Below are positions 22,214 to 29,485 of a stretch of 32,246 nt of DNA, piece after piece. Made by a program: the position numbers and the translations under genes. Where the stretch lies: positions 1 through 32,246 of the IMG/VR virus record IMGVR_UViG_3300037189_014564; one strand, written 5' to 3'. The notes beneath the pieces are model-generated. The model did no database searches. It was not told the DNA's origin and saw only the letters and a list, made by a program, of their open reading frames with translations. Each line of letters starts with the position of its first letter. The first letter of the stretch is position 1. The DNA comes from a virus.

Positions 22214-22414
22214 TTGGAGCATCTCATCTCGGCCCGCGAAGCCGCCGAACTGATCGGCGTCTCGCTGCCAACCGTCAAAGCATGGGTCTTCCGGAAGGAG
22301 AACCCGCTTCCGTCAATCCAAGTCGGAGAGTCCGGCAAGCACCGCCGCATCGTCCGCGACTCTATCGCACCTTGGCTCGAAGCGGAGGCGACCCGGACGG
22401 CTATCAGCTCGTGA
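22214..22414 (+). CDS. excisionase-like MerR/HTH DNA-binding protein
   Basis: 66 aa from a TTG start with AAAAGGAG 7 bases upstream. The sequence ISAREAAELIGVSLPTVKAWVFRKENPLPSIQVGESGKHRRIVRDSIAPWL is the excisionase/MerR-type winged helix-turn-helix that binds DNA near att sites. It is the first rightward gene beyond the repressor, consistent with an excisionase or early regulator. Its stop overlaps the next GTG start. Confidence 0.8.
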   Translation: MEHLISAREAAELIGVSLPTVKAWVFRKENPLPSIQVGESGKHRRIVRDSIAPWLEAEATRTAISS

Positions 22415-22926
22415 GCGTAAAGCACGTCGGTCTGATTCTCGACCACTTCGAAGCAAAGGCGTCTCTAAAGCTCGTCGCCATTATCCTGGCAGACCACGCG
22501 GACAGCGAAGGTCTCTGCTGGCCCAGCTACAAGAAGATAGCGGCGCGAGCAAATATGACGGAGCGTTCGGTCGCTCGACACGTCAAGGAGCTAATCGACC
22601 TCGGAATCGTCTCGAAGCTCCGTACCGGGCATCTCGTCAAGCAGGGAGAGAAGCTCCTTCGCATCTCGAACGCGTACCGGGTCAACGCTCACGTCATCGT
22701 CAACAGGAAGAAGTTATCCCCAAACAACCTGTTGATAAGTGCCGAGAATGTCCACCTAGAAGAAGACAAAAACGAACAGACTAGGTGGACAGGGGTGTCT
22801 ACCAAATCATCATTGAATCTTCAATCTAATCGTAAGTCTTCCGACTCTGGGGATAACTCCGATTCTCGCGACCCGGTAGCTCTCGACGAGCTCTTCGCTC
22901 AAATGCTCGGAGAGCGTACCGAATGA
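22411..22926 (+). CDS. winged-helix DNA-binding protein, candidate replication initiator
   Basis: 171 aa from the GTG overlapping the upstream stop (GTGA); the frame is open further upstream but that is a shadow. Residues about 5-75 match the helix-turn-helix domain common in phage replication proteins: ASLKLVAIILADHADSEGLCWPSYKKIAARANMTERSVARHVKELIDLGIV. The C-terminal half is polar, Ser/Asn-rich and ends in an acidic helix. No helicase motif is visible. It may bind an origin; no iterons were recognised. Confidence 0.65.
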   Translation: MSVKHVGLILDHFEAKASLKLVAIILADHADSEGLCWPSYKKIAARANMTERSVARHVKELIDLGIVSKLRTGHLVKQGEKLLRISNAYRVNAHVIVNRKKLSPNNLLISAENVHLEEDKNEQTRWTGVSTKSSLNLQSNRKSSDSGDNSDSRDPVALDELFAQMLGERTE

Positions 22927-23384
22927 CTCCTCGAGCTTGGAACACGGGAGAGCTGAAGGTTCTCCGAAGCTACGCGTCTCTCGGAGCTCGCGTCCTAGCG
23001 GAACTCCTAGAGCGATCCGTCGGTTCGGTCGAAGCGAAAGCGAAAGAGCTCCGCGTCTCTCTCGAGATAACCGGAGACGACGTGGACGTATCGACCGCCG
23101 GCCCACGAATCCTCGCTCGGATAAGCGCCGTCCCAGAACTGACCGTCTGCCCTCTCTGCGGTCTCCGGCTAGCGAATATGAAGTCGACCGGAATGTGCAG
23201 GGTCTGTCACCTGGAACAGCTCATCGAGTTACGAGAGACCCAGCTTGCGGAGCAGGTTCGAGAACGTCGTCTCGTAAAGCTCCGGCAGGACAAGCGCCGC
23301 CTTCGAGTCTGCGAACGCTGCGGTCGTCCCTACTTCCCTCGAGTCGGTTCCGGCATCGAGCTTTGCTCGGAGTGCGACTCGTAA
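22923..23384 (+). CDS. HTH plus double zinc-ribbon DNA-binding protein
   Basis: 153 aa. Residues about 5-45 resemble a Myb/SANT-like helix-turn-helix (WNTGELKVLRSYASLGARVLAELLERSVGSVEAKAKEL). Two zinc-binding segments follow: CPLCG with CRVCH (about 76-98) and CERCGRPYF with CSEC (about 131-152), separated by a basic helix. A regulator or accessory replication protein is likely. It overlaps neighbours by ATGA and TAATG. Confidence 0.6.
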   Translation: MTPRAWNTGELKVLRSYASLGARVLAELLERSVGSVEAKAKELRVSLEITGDDVDVSTAGPRILARISAVPELTVCPLCGLRLANMKSTGMCRVCHLEQLIELRETQLAEQVRERRLVKLRQDKRRLRVCERCGRPYFPRVGSGIELCSECDS

Positions 23385-23800
23385 TGCGTCCTAAGTCCTG
23401 CGTCGTTTGCGGTCGCCGTACTCCGGACGGCGCGGCGAGATGCCCACTCCACAAGGTCGGCGGAGCTCGACCTCGTCCATGCCTCGTCTGCTCTCGACCG
23501 TCGCAAGGGAACTTCTGTAACCTCCACCGGCCCGAGGAAGACGAACGAATCCGCAACGAACGGAACCCCTACCGTCGCGCGTACAAAGACCCGCAGTACG
23601 CGGCGGATCGACAGCACCGCTTCGAACGCGCTCGCGGTCGTTGCGAAATGTGCGGAACCGAGCTCCAGCCTGGAGCATGGCAATGCGACCACCTCATTCC
23701 GCTCTCCAAAGGCGGAACGAACCATATAGATAACCTCCGCGTCCTCTGCGTTCCTTGCCATAAACGCAAGACGGCGCACGACCGACGCACCAACTCGTAA
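23384..23800 (+). CDS. HNH endonuclease
   Basis: 138 aa from the ATG overlapping the previous stop. N-terminal half has Cys pairs (CVVCGRR, CPLH, CLVCSR, CNLH) that may bind two zinc ions. The HNH motif is CDHLIPLSKGGTNHIDNLRVLCVPCHKRKT (about residues 103-132) with a structural CEMCG before it. HNH nucleases are often homing or packaging-related; here it lies in the early region rather than beside terminase, so a role in recombination or host DNA breakdown is possible. Confidence 0.85.
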   Translation: MRPKSCVVCGRRTPDGAARCPLHKVGGARPRPCLVCSRPSQGNFCNLHRPEEDERIRNERNPYRRAYKDPQYAADRQHRFERARGRCEMCGTELQPGAWQCDHLIPLSKGGTNHIDNLRVLCVPCHKRKTAHDRRTNS

Positions 23801-23829
23801 TCCCTTCAATGTCGGAGCCCTCCGCTATA

Positions 23830-23861
23830 TTGACCCCAACGACTTACGCGAGACGTAACCG
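23830..23861 (+). promoter_or_regulatory. possible early promoter, TTGACC-N19-GTAACCG
   Basis: TTGACC followed after 19 bases by GTAACCG, the same arrangement as TTGACG-N19-GTAAACCG at 22153-22185. Both stand just before the leader motif of an early gene. Consensus to a standard -10 box is weak. Confidence 0.35.
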
Positions 23862-23901
23862 TCTTACGGAAGCCGCCTACCACCACCTAGAAAAGCAAAC
23901 G

Positions 23902-24342
23902 ATGAACGAAGAAGTCGAAGTCGTCCTCTACGGGACGCCGACCCCTAAAGGTCGACCGAGGTTCACCCGGACGGGACGAACCTACACGGACGCGAAGACC
24001 CGCGCGGCGGAGCAGTCGATCCTCTCGGCGTGGCTCGCGGTCGCGAAGAACCGTCTCCCGCACGACGGCCCGATAACGCTGCTCCTCGAAGCGACGTTCG
24101 TCCCGCCGCCGTCATGGCCCAAGTGGAAGCGGGAGCTCGCGCTCGCGGGCGACTACCCGCACACGACGAAGCCGGACTTCGACAACCTCGCGAAAGTCAT
24201 CGACGGGCTCAACGGTCGGGCATGGCTCGACGACTCGCAAATCTGCGACGCCCGAACCCTCAAGAAGTACGGCGAGACCGCCTCAACGCGCCTCGTCGTC
24301 ACGTTCCACCCCTCACCACCTGAAAGGAAACCCACAAAGTGA
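23902..24342 (+). CDS. rusA: RusA-like Holliday junction resolvase
   Basis: 146 aa from ATG 23902, chosen because ACCACCTAGAAAAG leader precedes it and the conserved domain begins at once; an in-frame ATG at 23809 would add 31 residues with no ribosome binding site and would overlap the candidate promoter. RusA signatures: VVLYGTPTPKGRPRF near the start, then KPDFDNLAKVIDGLNG and WLDDSQI with the acidic metal-binding residues. It resolves branched DNA, fitting with the recombination genes that follow. Confidence 0.85.
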   Translation: MNEEVEVVLYGTPTPKGRPRFTRTGRTYTDAKTRAAEQSILSAWLAVAKNRLPHDGPITLLLEATFVPPPSWPKWKRELALAGDYPHTTKPDFDNLAKVIDGLNGRAWLDDSQICDARTLKKYGETASTRLVVTFHPSPPERKPTK

Positions 24343-24656
24343 ACGCACAACCAATGTTCGACCTCTTCGAGCGCGACACGATACGCGCGAAGTTCGAAGA
24401 CTTCGACGCCGCCCACCCGGAGGTCTACCGAGCCCTCGTCCGACTCGCCCGCCAATGGGTGTCAGCCGGTCACGGCAAGCTAGGCATCGCGACCCTCTTC
24501 GAGCGTCTTCGCTGGGAGTGGCACATCGCCGGTCTAACCGACCGCGACGGTTACAAGCTGAACAACAACTATCGAAGCCACTACGCCCGAAAAATCATGG
24601 CGGAGAACTTCGACCTCGACGGTCTCTTCGAGACCCGTACCCTCACGAGTCTTTAG
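24339..24656 (+). CDS. conserved phage protein of unknown function
   Basis: 105 aa from a GTG start (GTGA overlap), with GAAAGGA about 9 bases upstream. The pattern FEDFDAAHPEVYRALVRLARQW, KLGIATLFERLRWEW, YKLNNNYRSHYARKIM and LDGLFETR is a small helical family found in many phages and prophages next to recombination genes. No catalytic motif is known to me. Context suggests a DNA-metabolism role. Confidence 0.7.
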   Translation: MNAQPMFDLFERDTIRAKFEDFDAAHPEVYRALVRLARQWVSAGHGKLGIATLFERLRWEWHIAGLTDRDGYKLNNNYRSHYARKIMAENFDLDGLFETRTLTSL

Positions 24657-24665
24657 GAGAGACCA

Positions 24666-25646
24666 ATGACCAAAGTAACCCCTACCGGAAACCTCATCCT
24701 CTCGGCAGACGCGCCGCGCGAAGCATGGCTCGAAGCCCGCAAGGACGGAATCACCGCCACTGATCTCCCGGCGATTCTCGGTCTGAACAAGTACAAGACC
24801 GCTATCGACGTCTGGACGGAGAAGCTCGGACACTCCGATAGCTCCTTCGAACCGGCGCTCGGTAAGCAGGAAGCCGCTCTCTGGGGCATCGCCCTCGAAG
24901 ACGTCGTCGCGAAAACGTGGGCCGAGCAGACCGGGCTCGGCGTCCGCCGTATCGGAATCATCGAACACGAAGAGACGCCGTGGATGCGCGCGTCCCTCGA
25001 CCGTCTCGTCACCGGCTGCCCAGACGGACGATGCGGGCTCGAAGTAAAGACCCGTTCGAGCCACGTCTCGAGCGAATGGTCGAAGGGAGTCCCGGAGGAC
25101 GTCCTCGCGCAGGTTCGCTGGCAACTCCTCGTCTCCGGGCTCGACCATATCCACGTTATTGCGCTCCTCGGAGGGCAACGCCTGGAACAGCACGTCGTCG
25201 AGAACGACGGCTTCGACCGTTCCGAACTGATTACTCCCGCCGCGACCGTCTGGGAATCCGTGAAGACCGGAGACGCTCCGAAGCTTCCCGAAGCCCTATG
25301 GACGGACGACTACCTCGAGCAACTCCACCCGGAGCGGGCCGGCGAAGTCGAAGTCGACGTCGATACGGCGGTTCTCGTCACCGAATACGAACGCGTCTCC
25401 GACGAAATCGGCAAGCTCGAAGACCGTAAGAAGGAACTCCGAACCCAACTCGTCGGAGCCCTCGGAGAGTACGAAGTCGCGACCGTCGACGGACGAACTC
25501 TCTACACCTACAAGTCCTCGAATACCCGCCGCCTGGATTCGAAGTCCCTCGAGAAGCTCTACCCGGACGCCGTCGCCGACGACCGCGTCTACTCGACTTC
25601 AACTACCCGCACGTTCCGAATCGCCACCAAGAAAGAGAGCAAGTAA
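24666..25646 (+). CDS. YqaJ-type recombination exonuclease
   Basis: 326 aa with AGGAGA ribosome binding site. The PD-(D/E)xK nuclease pattern: GITATDLPAILGLNKYKTAIDVW (about 28-50), GIALEDVVAKTW, ASLDRLV with the acidic residue, then GLEVKTRS (ExK), and AQVRWQLLVSG. YqaJ enzymes chew one strand of double-strand ends, giving tails for the annealing protein. The C-terminus has a coiled coil (ERVSDEIGKLEDRKKELRTQL) and a small end domain. Directly followed by RecT-like gene with TAATG. Confidence 0.9.
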   Translation: MTKVTPTGNLILSADAPREAWLEARKDGITATDLPAILGLNKYKTAIDVWTEKLGHSDSSFEPALGKQEAALWGIALEDVVAKTWAEQTGLGVRRIGIIEHEETPWMRASLDRLVTGCPDGRCGLEVKTRSSHVSSEWSKGVPEDVLAQVRWQLLVSGLDHIHVIALLGGQRLEQHVVENDGFDRSELITPAATVWESVKTGDAPKLPEALWTDDYLEQLHPERAGEVEVDVDTAVLVTEYERVSDEIGKLEDRKKELRTQLVGALGEYEVATVDGRTLYTYKSSNTRRLDSKSLEKLYPDAVADDRVYSTSTTRTFRIATKKESK

Positions 25647-26563
25647 TGACTAGCAACGTAACCTCGACGGGCTCCGCGCTCGCCGTCTCCGCAGGACAAG
25701 AGTTCTGGAGCTCCACCCAACTCGCCGCGCTAAAGCAAATCGGCGTCGAGAACGCTTCGAACGGCGACCTCGCCGTCTTCCTGAACTTCGCGCAACGCAC
25801 CGGGCTCGACCCGTTCGCTCGACAGATATACATGATTGGTCGCCGCCAGAAGTCCGGAGATCAGTGGACGACGAAGTGGACTATCCAAGCGTCAATCGAC
25901 GGACTCCGTATCGTCGCCGAACGCTCCGGCGACTACGCCGGTCAGGTAGGCCCGGAATACTGCGGAACCGACGGAGTCTGGCGCGACGTCTGGACGACGC
26001 CCGAAGCTCCGGTCGCGTCTCGAGTCGGCGTCCTCCGGACAGGCTTTAGCGTCCCGCTCTACGCCGTCGCCTACTACGACGAATACGTCCAGACCGACCG
26101 CGAGGGCAACCCGACCTCAATGTGGAAGTCGAAGCCGCTGCTCATGCTCGCGAAATGCGCCGAAGCCCTCGCGCTGCGCAAAGCGTTCCCGAACGACCTC
26201 GCCGGTCTTTACACCGCCGACGAAATGGGTCAAGTCGAGCACCGACCGGCACCGGTCGAGCACGTCGCGCAACCCGTCGTCGAAGTCGACCTCGAGACCG
26301 GCGAAGTCGCCGAGCCCGAACCGGAGACCGCGTCGAAGGCCCAGCTCGGAGCTATCGCCGCGATTCTAAAGAAGCTCGACGTAACCGACGCGCAGGAACG
26401 ACACAACGTCGCGACCCTCATCGTCGGACGCGTCGTCGAGTCCGCTAACGATCTCACGAAGGCGGAAGCGCACACGATTATCGACACGTTGAACCCGCTC
26501 GCGAAGTCCGACGAGCCGCTCAATCACTTCCACGCTTGGCTCGCCGAACGGACAGCAAAGTGA
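25646..26563 (+). CDS. RecT/Bet single-strand annealing protein
   Basis: 305 aa. Residues about 25-190 match the Bet/RecT family: LKQIGVENASNGDLAVFLNFAQRTGLDPFARQIYMIGR, TKWTIQASIDGLRIVAERSG, then WKSKPLLMLAKCAEALALRKAFP and LAGLYTADEMGQ. It anneals strands produced by the exonuclease during phage recombination. The C-terminal 80 residues hold an acidic Pro/Glu linker and a helical tail (ETASKAQLGAIAAILKKL). Probably partner of the SSB at 29485. Confidence 0.9.
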   Translation: MTSNVTSTGSALAVSAGQEFWSSTQLAALKQIGVENASNGDLAVFLNFAQRTGLDPFARQIYMIGRRQKSGDQWTTKWTIQASIDGLRIVAERSGDYAGQVGPEYCGTDGVWRDVWTTPEAPVASRVGVLRTGFSVPLYAVAYYDEYVQTDREGNPTSMWKSKPLLMLAKCAEALALRKAFPNDLAGLYTADEMGQVEHRPAPVEHVAQPVVEVDLETGEVAEPEPETASKAQLGAIAAILKKLDVTDAQERHNVATLIVGRVVESANDLTKAEAHTIIDTLNPLAKSDEPLNHFHAWLAERTAK

Positions 26564-26703
26564 CGTGGCTCTTCTGGCTCCTCCTCGGACTCTTCGCCGG
26601 AGCGTCCGTCGGTCTCCTGGTCAGCGCCATGCTGATTACGGCCCGACTCTCTGACGAAGCGAGCAAGCGCCGCTCGACGTACCGGGACGGACGCCACGAG
26701 TGA
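26560..26703 (+). CDS. 47-residue membrane protein
   Basis: GTG start overlapping the RecT stop, stop overlapping the methyltransferase GTG. One hydrophobic segment (about residues 2-27: LFWLLLGLFAGASVGLLVSAM) followed by a basic, charged tail. Tight coupling on both sides supports a real gene. Function unknown. Confidence 0.6.
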   Translation: MTWLFWLLLGLFAGASVGLLVSAMLITARLSDEASKRRSTYRDGRHE

Positions 26704-27260
26704 AGATAGGTTCGCTCTTCTCCGGTTACGGCGGTCTCGACCTCGCGGTCTCCGCCGTAACCGGAGCGTCCGTCGCGTGGCATTGCGAATGGGACGACGC
26801 GCCTTCGAAGATTCTCGAACGCAACTTCCCCGGAGTGCCGAACTACCGCGACGTAACCAAGGTCGACTTCGCGGCTGTCGAACCCGTCGACATTCTTACG
26901 GGAGGCTTCCCGTGCCAAGACCTATCCCTCGCCGGTAAACGTGCCGGACTCCGGGAGGGAACTCGAAGCGGACTCTGGTCGGAGTTCGCTCGAGCAATCG
27001 ACACTATCCGACCGAGATTGGTTGTTATCGAAAATGTACGCGGAATCCTTAGCGCGGGAGCCCATAGCGATATGGAACTCTGCCCGTGGTGTGTGGGAGA
27101 CGAGCCAACCCAACCTCCTCTGCGAGCACTCGGTGCCGTACTCGGAGACCTGGCAGACCTCGGGTATGACGCAAGGTGGACGGGCGTTCGCGCTGCTGAC
27201 GCCGGAGCTCCTCACAACCGGTTCCGAGTCTTCATTGTTGCGTTCCCCAAAAGCGAATGA
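26700..27260 (+). CDS. C5 cytosine DNA methyltransferase, catalytic part
   Basis: 186 aa from a GTG start. Motif I FSGYGGLDLA (AdoMet binding), motif IV GGFPCQDLS with the catalytic Cys in PCQ, motif VI ENVRG, and motif VIII RAADAGAPHNRFRVFIV are all present. The frame stops at FPKSE, before the target recognition domain and motifs IX-X, which lie in the overlapping +1 frame (27034-27948). Full-length enzymes have about 300-400 residues. It may act as a split enzyme with the next gene or be joined by a shift at CCCCAAAA (27246-27253). Protects phage DNA from restriction by family inference. Confidence 0.85.
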   Translation: MKIGSLFSGYGGLDLAVSAVTGASVAWHCEWDDAPSKILERNFPGVPNYRDVTKVDFAAVEPVDILTGGFPCQDLSLAGKRAGLREGTRSGLWSEFARAIDTIRPRLVVIENVRGILSAGAHSDMELCPWCVGDEPTQPPLRALGAVLGDLADLGYDARWTGVRAADAGAPHNRFRVFIVAFPKSE

Positions 27261-27948
27261 CGGAGCCCGAGGAGCATTAGGAGAGACGACGGCCCGCGAG
27301 CGCGGGAACTCGGTTCAAATCGGAGACCAAGTTATCGACCTTGCGGCGGCTAACGGCCTCAAGACTTCTCGCGCCGACCTCATTCCCCAAGCCGTGAACG
27401 ATCTCTTCCCGACGCCTATCGTCCGCGACTACAAAGACGGACAGTCGGAGGTTCTTCGAAACGGCGAAGTCCAGACCGACACGGTAGGACGCGCAGTAAT
27501 GAACTCCGGCGAAGTAACTCCGACTTCGTGGGGCAAGTTCGAGCCGGCAATTCGCCGCTGGGAACAAGTCCTCGGACGTCCGGCTCCGGCACCGACGAAG
27601 CCCGACGGGCAGGACGGAGCGCACCGACTCTCGTCTCTCTTTACGGAGTGGCTTATGGGCCTCGAGCCCGGTTGGATAACCGACGCCGGACTTACCCGCG
27701 CCGAAGAGCTCAAAGCTTGCGGGAACGGAGTCGTCCCGCAACAAGCAGAGTTCGCTCTCCGCATCCTCCTGGAAGGAATCCCGCTCGAGTCGCTCGCCGT
27801 ACCCGGAGTAAAGCTTCCGACGCCTATGGTCTCGGACGTCTTTACCGGGAACCTCCAATCGACGCAACAGAAGGAAGGCTCGATGCACTCCGTCACGCTT
27901 CCGCAAGCCGTAGCCATGCTCGGAGGTGACGACCGTGGAGAAGGTTAG
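27034..27948 (+). CDS. methyltransferase second part: target recognition and motif X region
   Basis: 304 aa if started at ATG 27034; GTG 26941 is possible and neither has a good ribosome binding site. The early part reads VWETSQPNLLCEH..PYSETWQTSGMTQGGRAFAL, a segment typical of cytosine methyltransferase companion proteins, and overlaps the catalytic frame for over 200 bases. Then come LLRSPKANDGARG-type repeats, PTPIVRDYKDG, AIRRWEQVLGRPAP, and SLFTEWLMGLEPGWITDAGLTRAEELKACGNGVVPQQAEFALRIL, which is the C-terminal C5 methyltransferase region with motif X. Ends inside the next gene. Confidence 0.75.
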   Translation: MYAESLAREPIAIWNSARGVWETSQPNLLCEHSVPYSETWQTSGMTQGGRAFALLTPELLTTGSESSLLRSPKANDGARGALGETTARERGNSVQIGDQVIDLAAANGLKTSRADLIPQAVNDLFPTPIVRDYKDGQSEVLRNGEVQTDTVGRAVMNSGEVTPTSWGKFEPAIRRWEQVLGRPAPAPTKPDGQDGAHRLSSLFTEWLMGLEPGWITDAGLTRAEELKACGNGVVPQQAEFALRILLEGIPLESLAVPGVKLPTPMVSDVFTGNLQSTQQKEGSMHSVTLPQAVAMLGGDDRGEG

Positions 27949-28228
27949 GGTCTCTATCGAGCTAACAGCGACCGAAGCGTGGCATCTCGCGGATCGAGCG
28001 GAAGCCGCCGGAGTCTCGACCTCCGAGTTCGTCCGTCTCGCGGTTATCGGTCACTTCGGAAAGTCCCTAACGACTCGAGAACGCGTCGCGCTGCTCCACC
28101 GCGCGGGTCTAACAGACGGAGAGATATCGACCCGGCTCAAGCAGACGCGCCAATGCGTCGCGATTCACCGTCGAAGCCTCGGTCTAGAGCCTCGAAAGAA
28201 GTCCGAAAAAAAGTTCCGTGAAATGTAG
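27935..28228 (+). CDS. ribbon-helix-helix plus HTH DNA-binding protein
   Basis: 97 aa from GTG 27935, favoured over GTG 27926 because GGAGGTGA lies 5 bases upstream. Residues about 3-45 look like a ribbon-helix-helix domain (VRVSIELTATEAWHLADRAEAAGVSTSEFVRLAVIGHF). Residues about 50-85 look like a helix-turn-helix (GLTDGEISTRLKQTRQCVAIHRRSLGL). A small early regulator; target unknown. Overlaps the methyltransferase end by 14 bases. Confidence 0.65.
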   Translation: MEKVRVSIELTATEAWHLADRAEAAGVSTSEFVRLAVIGHFGKSLTTRERVALLHRAGLTDGEISTRLKQTRQCVAIHRRSLGLEPRKKSEKKFREM

Positions 28229-28303
28229 AAATAAGCACTAAACGTCAACTACTATCAAAGTAACGGCAATAAGCCGACCACCTGGAAAAGAAAGAAGCAA
28301 GAA

Positions 28304-28570
28304 ATGACCAACATCTACGAACCCGTCAAGACCGAGACCGTTACCTTCAACTGGGAAGCTTGGGAAGACTACGAGTACCGCTACCTAAACACGCTCCTCG
28401 GTTGCAAGATTCTCTGGACGTCCAAGTGGGACGGAGCTCGCCGTATCGGAACCCTCGAGGAACTCCCGGAACTCTTCCTCTCGGCGGTTCCTCTCCGCGT
28501 CGTATTCGAAGACGGAACGTGGGCAATGCTCGACGAGACCTTCCAAATCGTAATGGCGGAGGTCGCCTAA
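28304..28570 (+). CDS. small hypothetical protein
   Basis: 88 aa. Trp/Tyr-rich mixed alpha-beta sequence (FNWEAWEDYEYRYLN, VVFEDGTWAMLDETFQI). The leader ACCACCTGGAAAAG (28277-28290) and AAGAAG precede the ATG. The relatively AT-rich gap at 28229-28303 may hold a promoter (TACTAT at 28250). Function unknown. Confidence 0.65.
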   Translation: MTNIYEPVKTETVTFNWEAWEDYEYRYLNTLLGCKILWTSKWDGARRIGTLEELPELFLSAVPLRVVFEDGTWAMLDETFQIVMAEVA

Positions 28571-28827
28571 TGTACGCGCTCATTATCGACGGCGGAGTCA
28601 CCGAAGACCGAGCAGTCCTCTTCGACTCGCCTATCGAAGCTTGGGAATGGGTCGAAGCCCACCCGCAAATCGAGCGCCGCGCCGACACGACGCTCCAGAT
28701 TGTCACGCGCGAGGCCCTCCTCGAGCTTTACCCGGACGAGACCGGACACGACGACGACTGCGAGTGCGACTCCTGCGTCTCCTGCGCCGACTGCGGACTC
28801 CCAGCCTGTAACTGCGGAGGTGACTAA
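28570..28827 (+). CDS. small protein with Cys-rich C-terminus
   Basis: 85 aa, start overlapping the previous stop (TAATG). The first 60 residues are an ordinary small fold. The last 23 hold seven cysteines in CEC, CVSC, ADC, PAC and NC units after an Asp run, a dense metal-binding tail. Zinc or iron binding is likely; role unknown. Confidence 0.65.
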   Translation: MYALIIDGGVTEDRAVLFDSPIEAWEWVEAHPQIERRADTTLQIVTREALLELYPDETGHDDDCECDSCVSCADCGLPACNCGGD

Positions 28828-28828
28828 C

Positions 28829-28999
28829 GTGGAGACCCTCTTCGGTATGCGCCTAACCGCTCGAGGACGCTTCGTCTTCGGGACACTACGCAACCTCGCG
28901 GCGCTCGTAATCCTGACTGTCGCCGTATTCGGCCCACTTCTGCTCGCTAGCTGGCTCGGCGACCTCGCCGCCGACTGGGCAAAGGCGGTGTTCGGCTAA
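28829..28999 (+). CDS. 56-residue membrane protein
   Basis: GTG start with GGAGGTGA 5 bases upstream; the longer open frame upstream is a shadow. One membrane segment (about residues 19-42, NLAALVILTVAVFGPLLLASWL), basic N-terminus, so N-in topology. Overlaps the next ATG by one base. Function unknown. Confidence 0.6.
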   Translation: METLFGMRLTARGRFVFGTLRNLAALVILTVAVFGPLLLASWLGDLAADWAKAVFG

Positions 29000-29187
29000 T
29001 GCTTACGAAGAAGGAAGCCCGGACGCTCTTCGAGCTCTTTACCGCGACGCAGTCCCTCGCATGGCAGGAAGGCTACAAAGCCCGACACGACCGCCACTCT
29101 ATGGCGCACAACCCCTACGGAGCGGTCACCGATCCGACGAACGAACTCCTCGAGGCTCTTCGGAACCTCGTCAAGGAGGCATCGTGA
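28999..29187 (+). CDS. small helical protein, unknown
   Basis: 62 aa. Helical with KKEARTLFELFTATQSLAWQEGYKARHDRHS and a C-terminal helix ELLEALRNLVKE. Such sequences are common early-region proteins of actinophages. Overlaps the next GTG by 4 bases. Confidence 0.6.
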   Translation: MLTKKEARTLFELFTATQSLAWQEGYKARHDRHSMAHNPYGAVTDPTNELLEALRNLVKEAS

Positions 29188-29306
29188 GCCGCTACATATG
29201 GACGTCGGAGTGCTCCGGATGCGACGCCTACTACGTCGACGGACGCGACTTCTGCTCGACCTGCCAAACCGGGCTCTGGATTACCTCTCGCCGCGAGGTG
29301 AAGTAA
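29184..29306 (+). CDS. 40-residue zinc-ribbon-like protein
   Basis: GTG start with AAGGAGG upstream. Two CxxC pairs (CSGC at about 10-13, CSTC at about 24-27) around YYVDGRDF, a minimal zinc ribbon. Overlaps the next ATG by one base. Function unknown. Confidence 0.6.
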   Translation: MSRYIWTSECSGCDAYYVDGRDFCSTCQTGLWITSRREVK

Positions 29307-29485
29307 TGGGCCGAATGAAAGACCTCGAGATTCGCCGCTCCGAATGGGTCTACGACCTCGAACAGAAGCTCGGCAAACCCCTTGTAATCGTCGAGACCCG
29401 AGACCCGCTCCTGTGGGTCGTCCTCACCTCCGACGGAAAGACCGTCACCAAAAAAGTAACCATAGAAGAAAGCGAGACCGCCTAA
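29306..29485 (+). CDS. small hypothetical protein before SSB
   Basis: 59 aa. Helical N-terminus (KDLEIRRSEWVYDLEQKLGKP) and a beta-rich C-terminus (VIVETRDPLLWVVLTSDGKTVTKKVTI). It overlaps both neighbours as TAATG. No family recognised. Confidence 0.6.
   Translation: MGRMKDLEIRRSEWVYDLEQKLGKPLVIVETRDPLLWVVLTSDGKTVTKKVTIEESETA

Noticed and set aside
23809-23901. Upstream ATG for the RusA gene
   Set aside because: No ribosome binding site, and the added 31 residues precede the conserved domain; the leader motif favours 23902.
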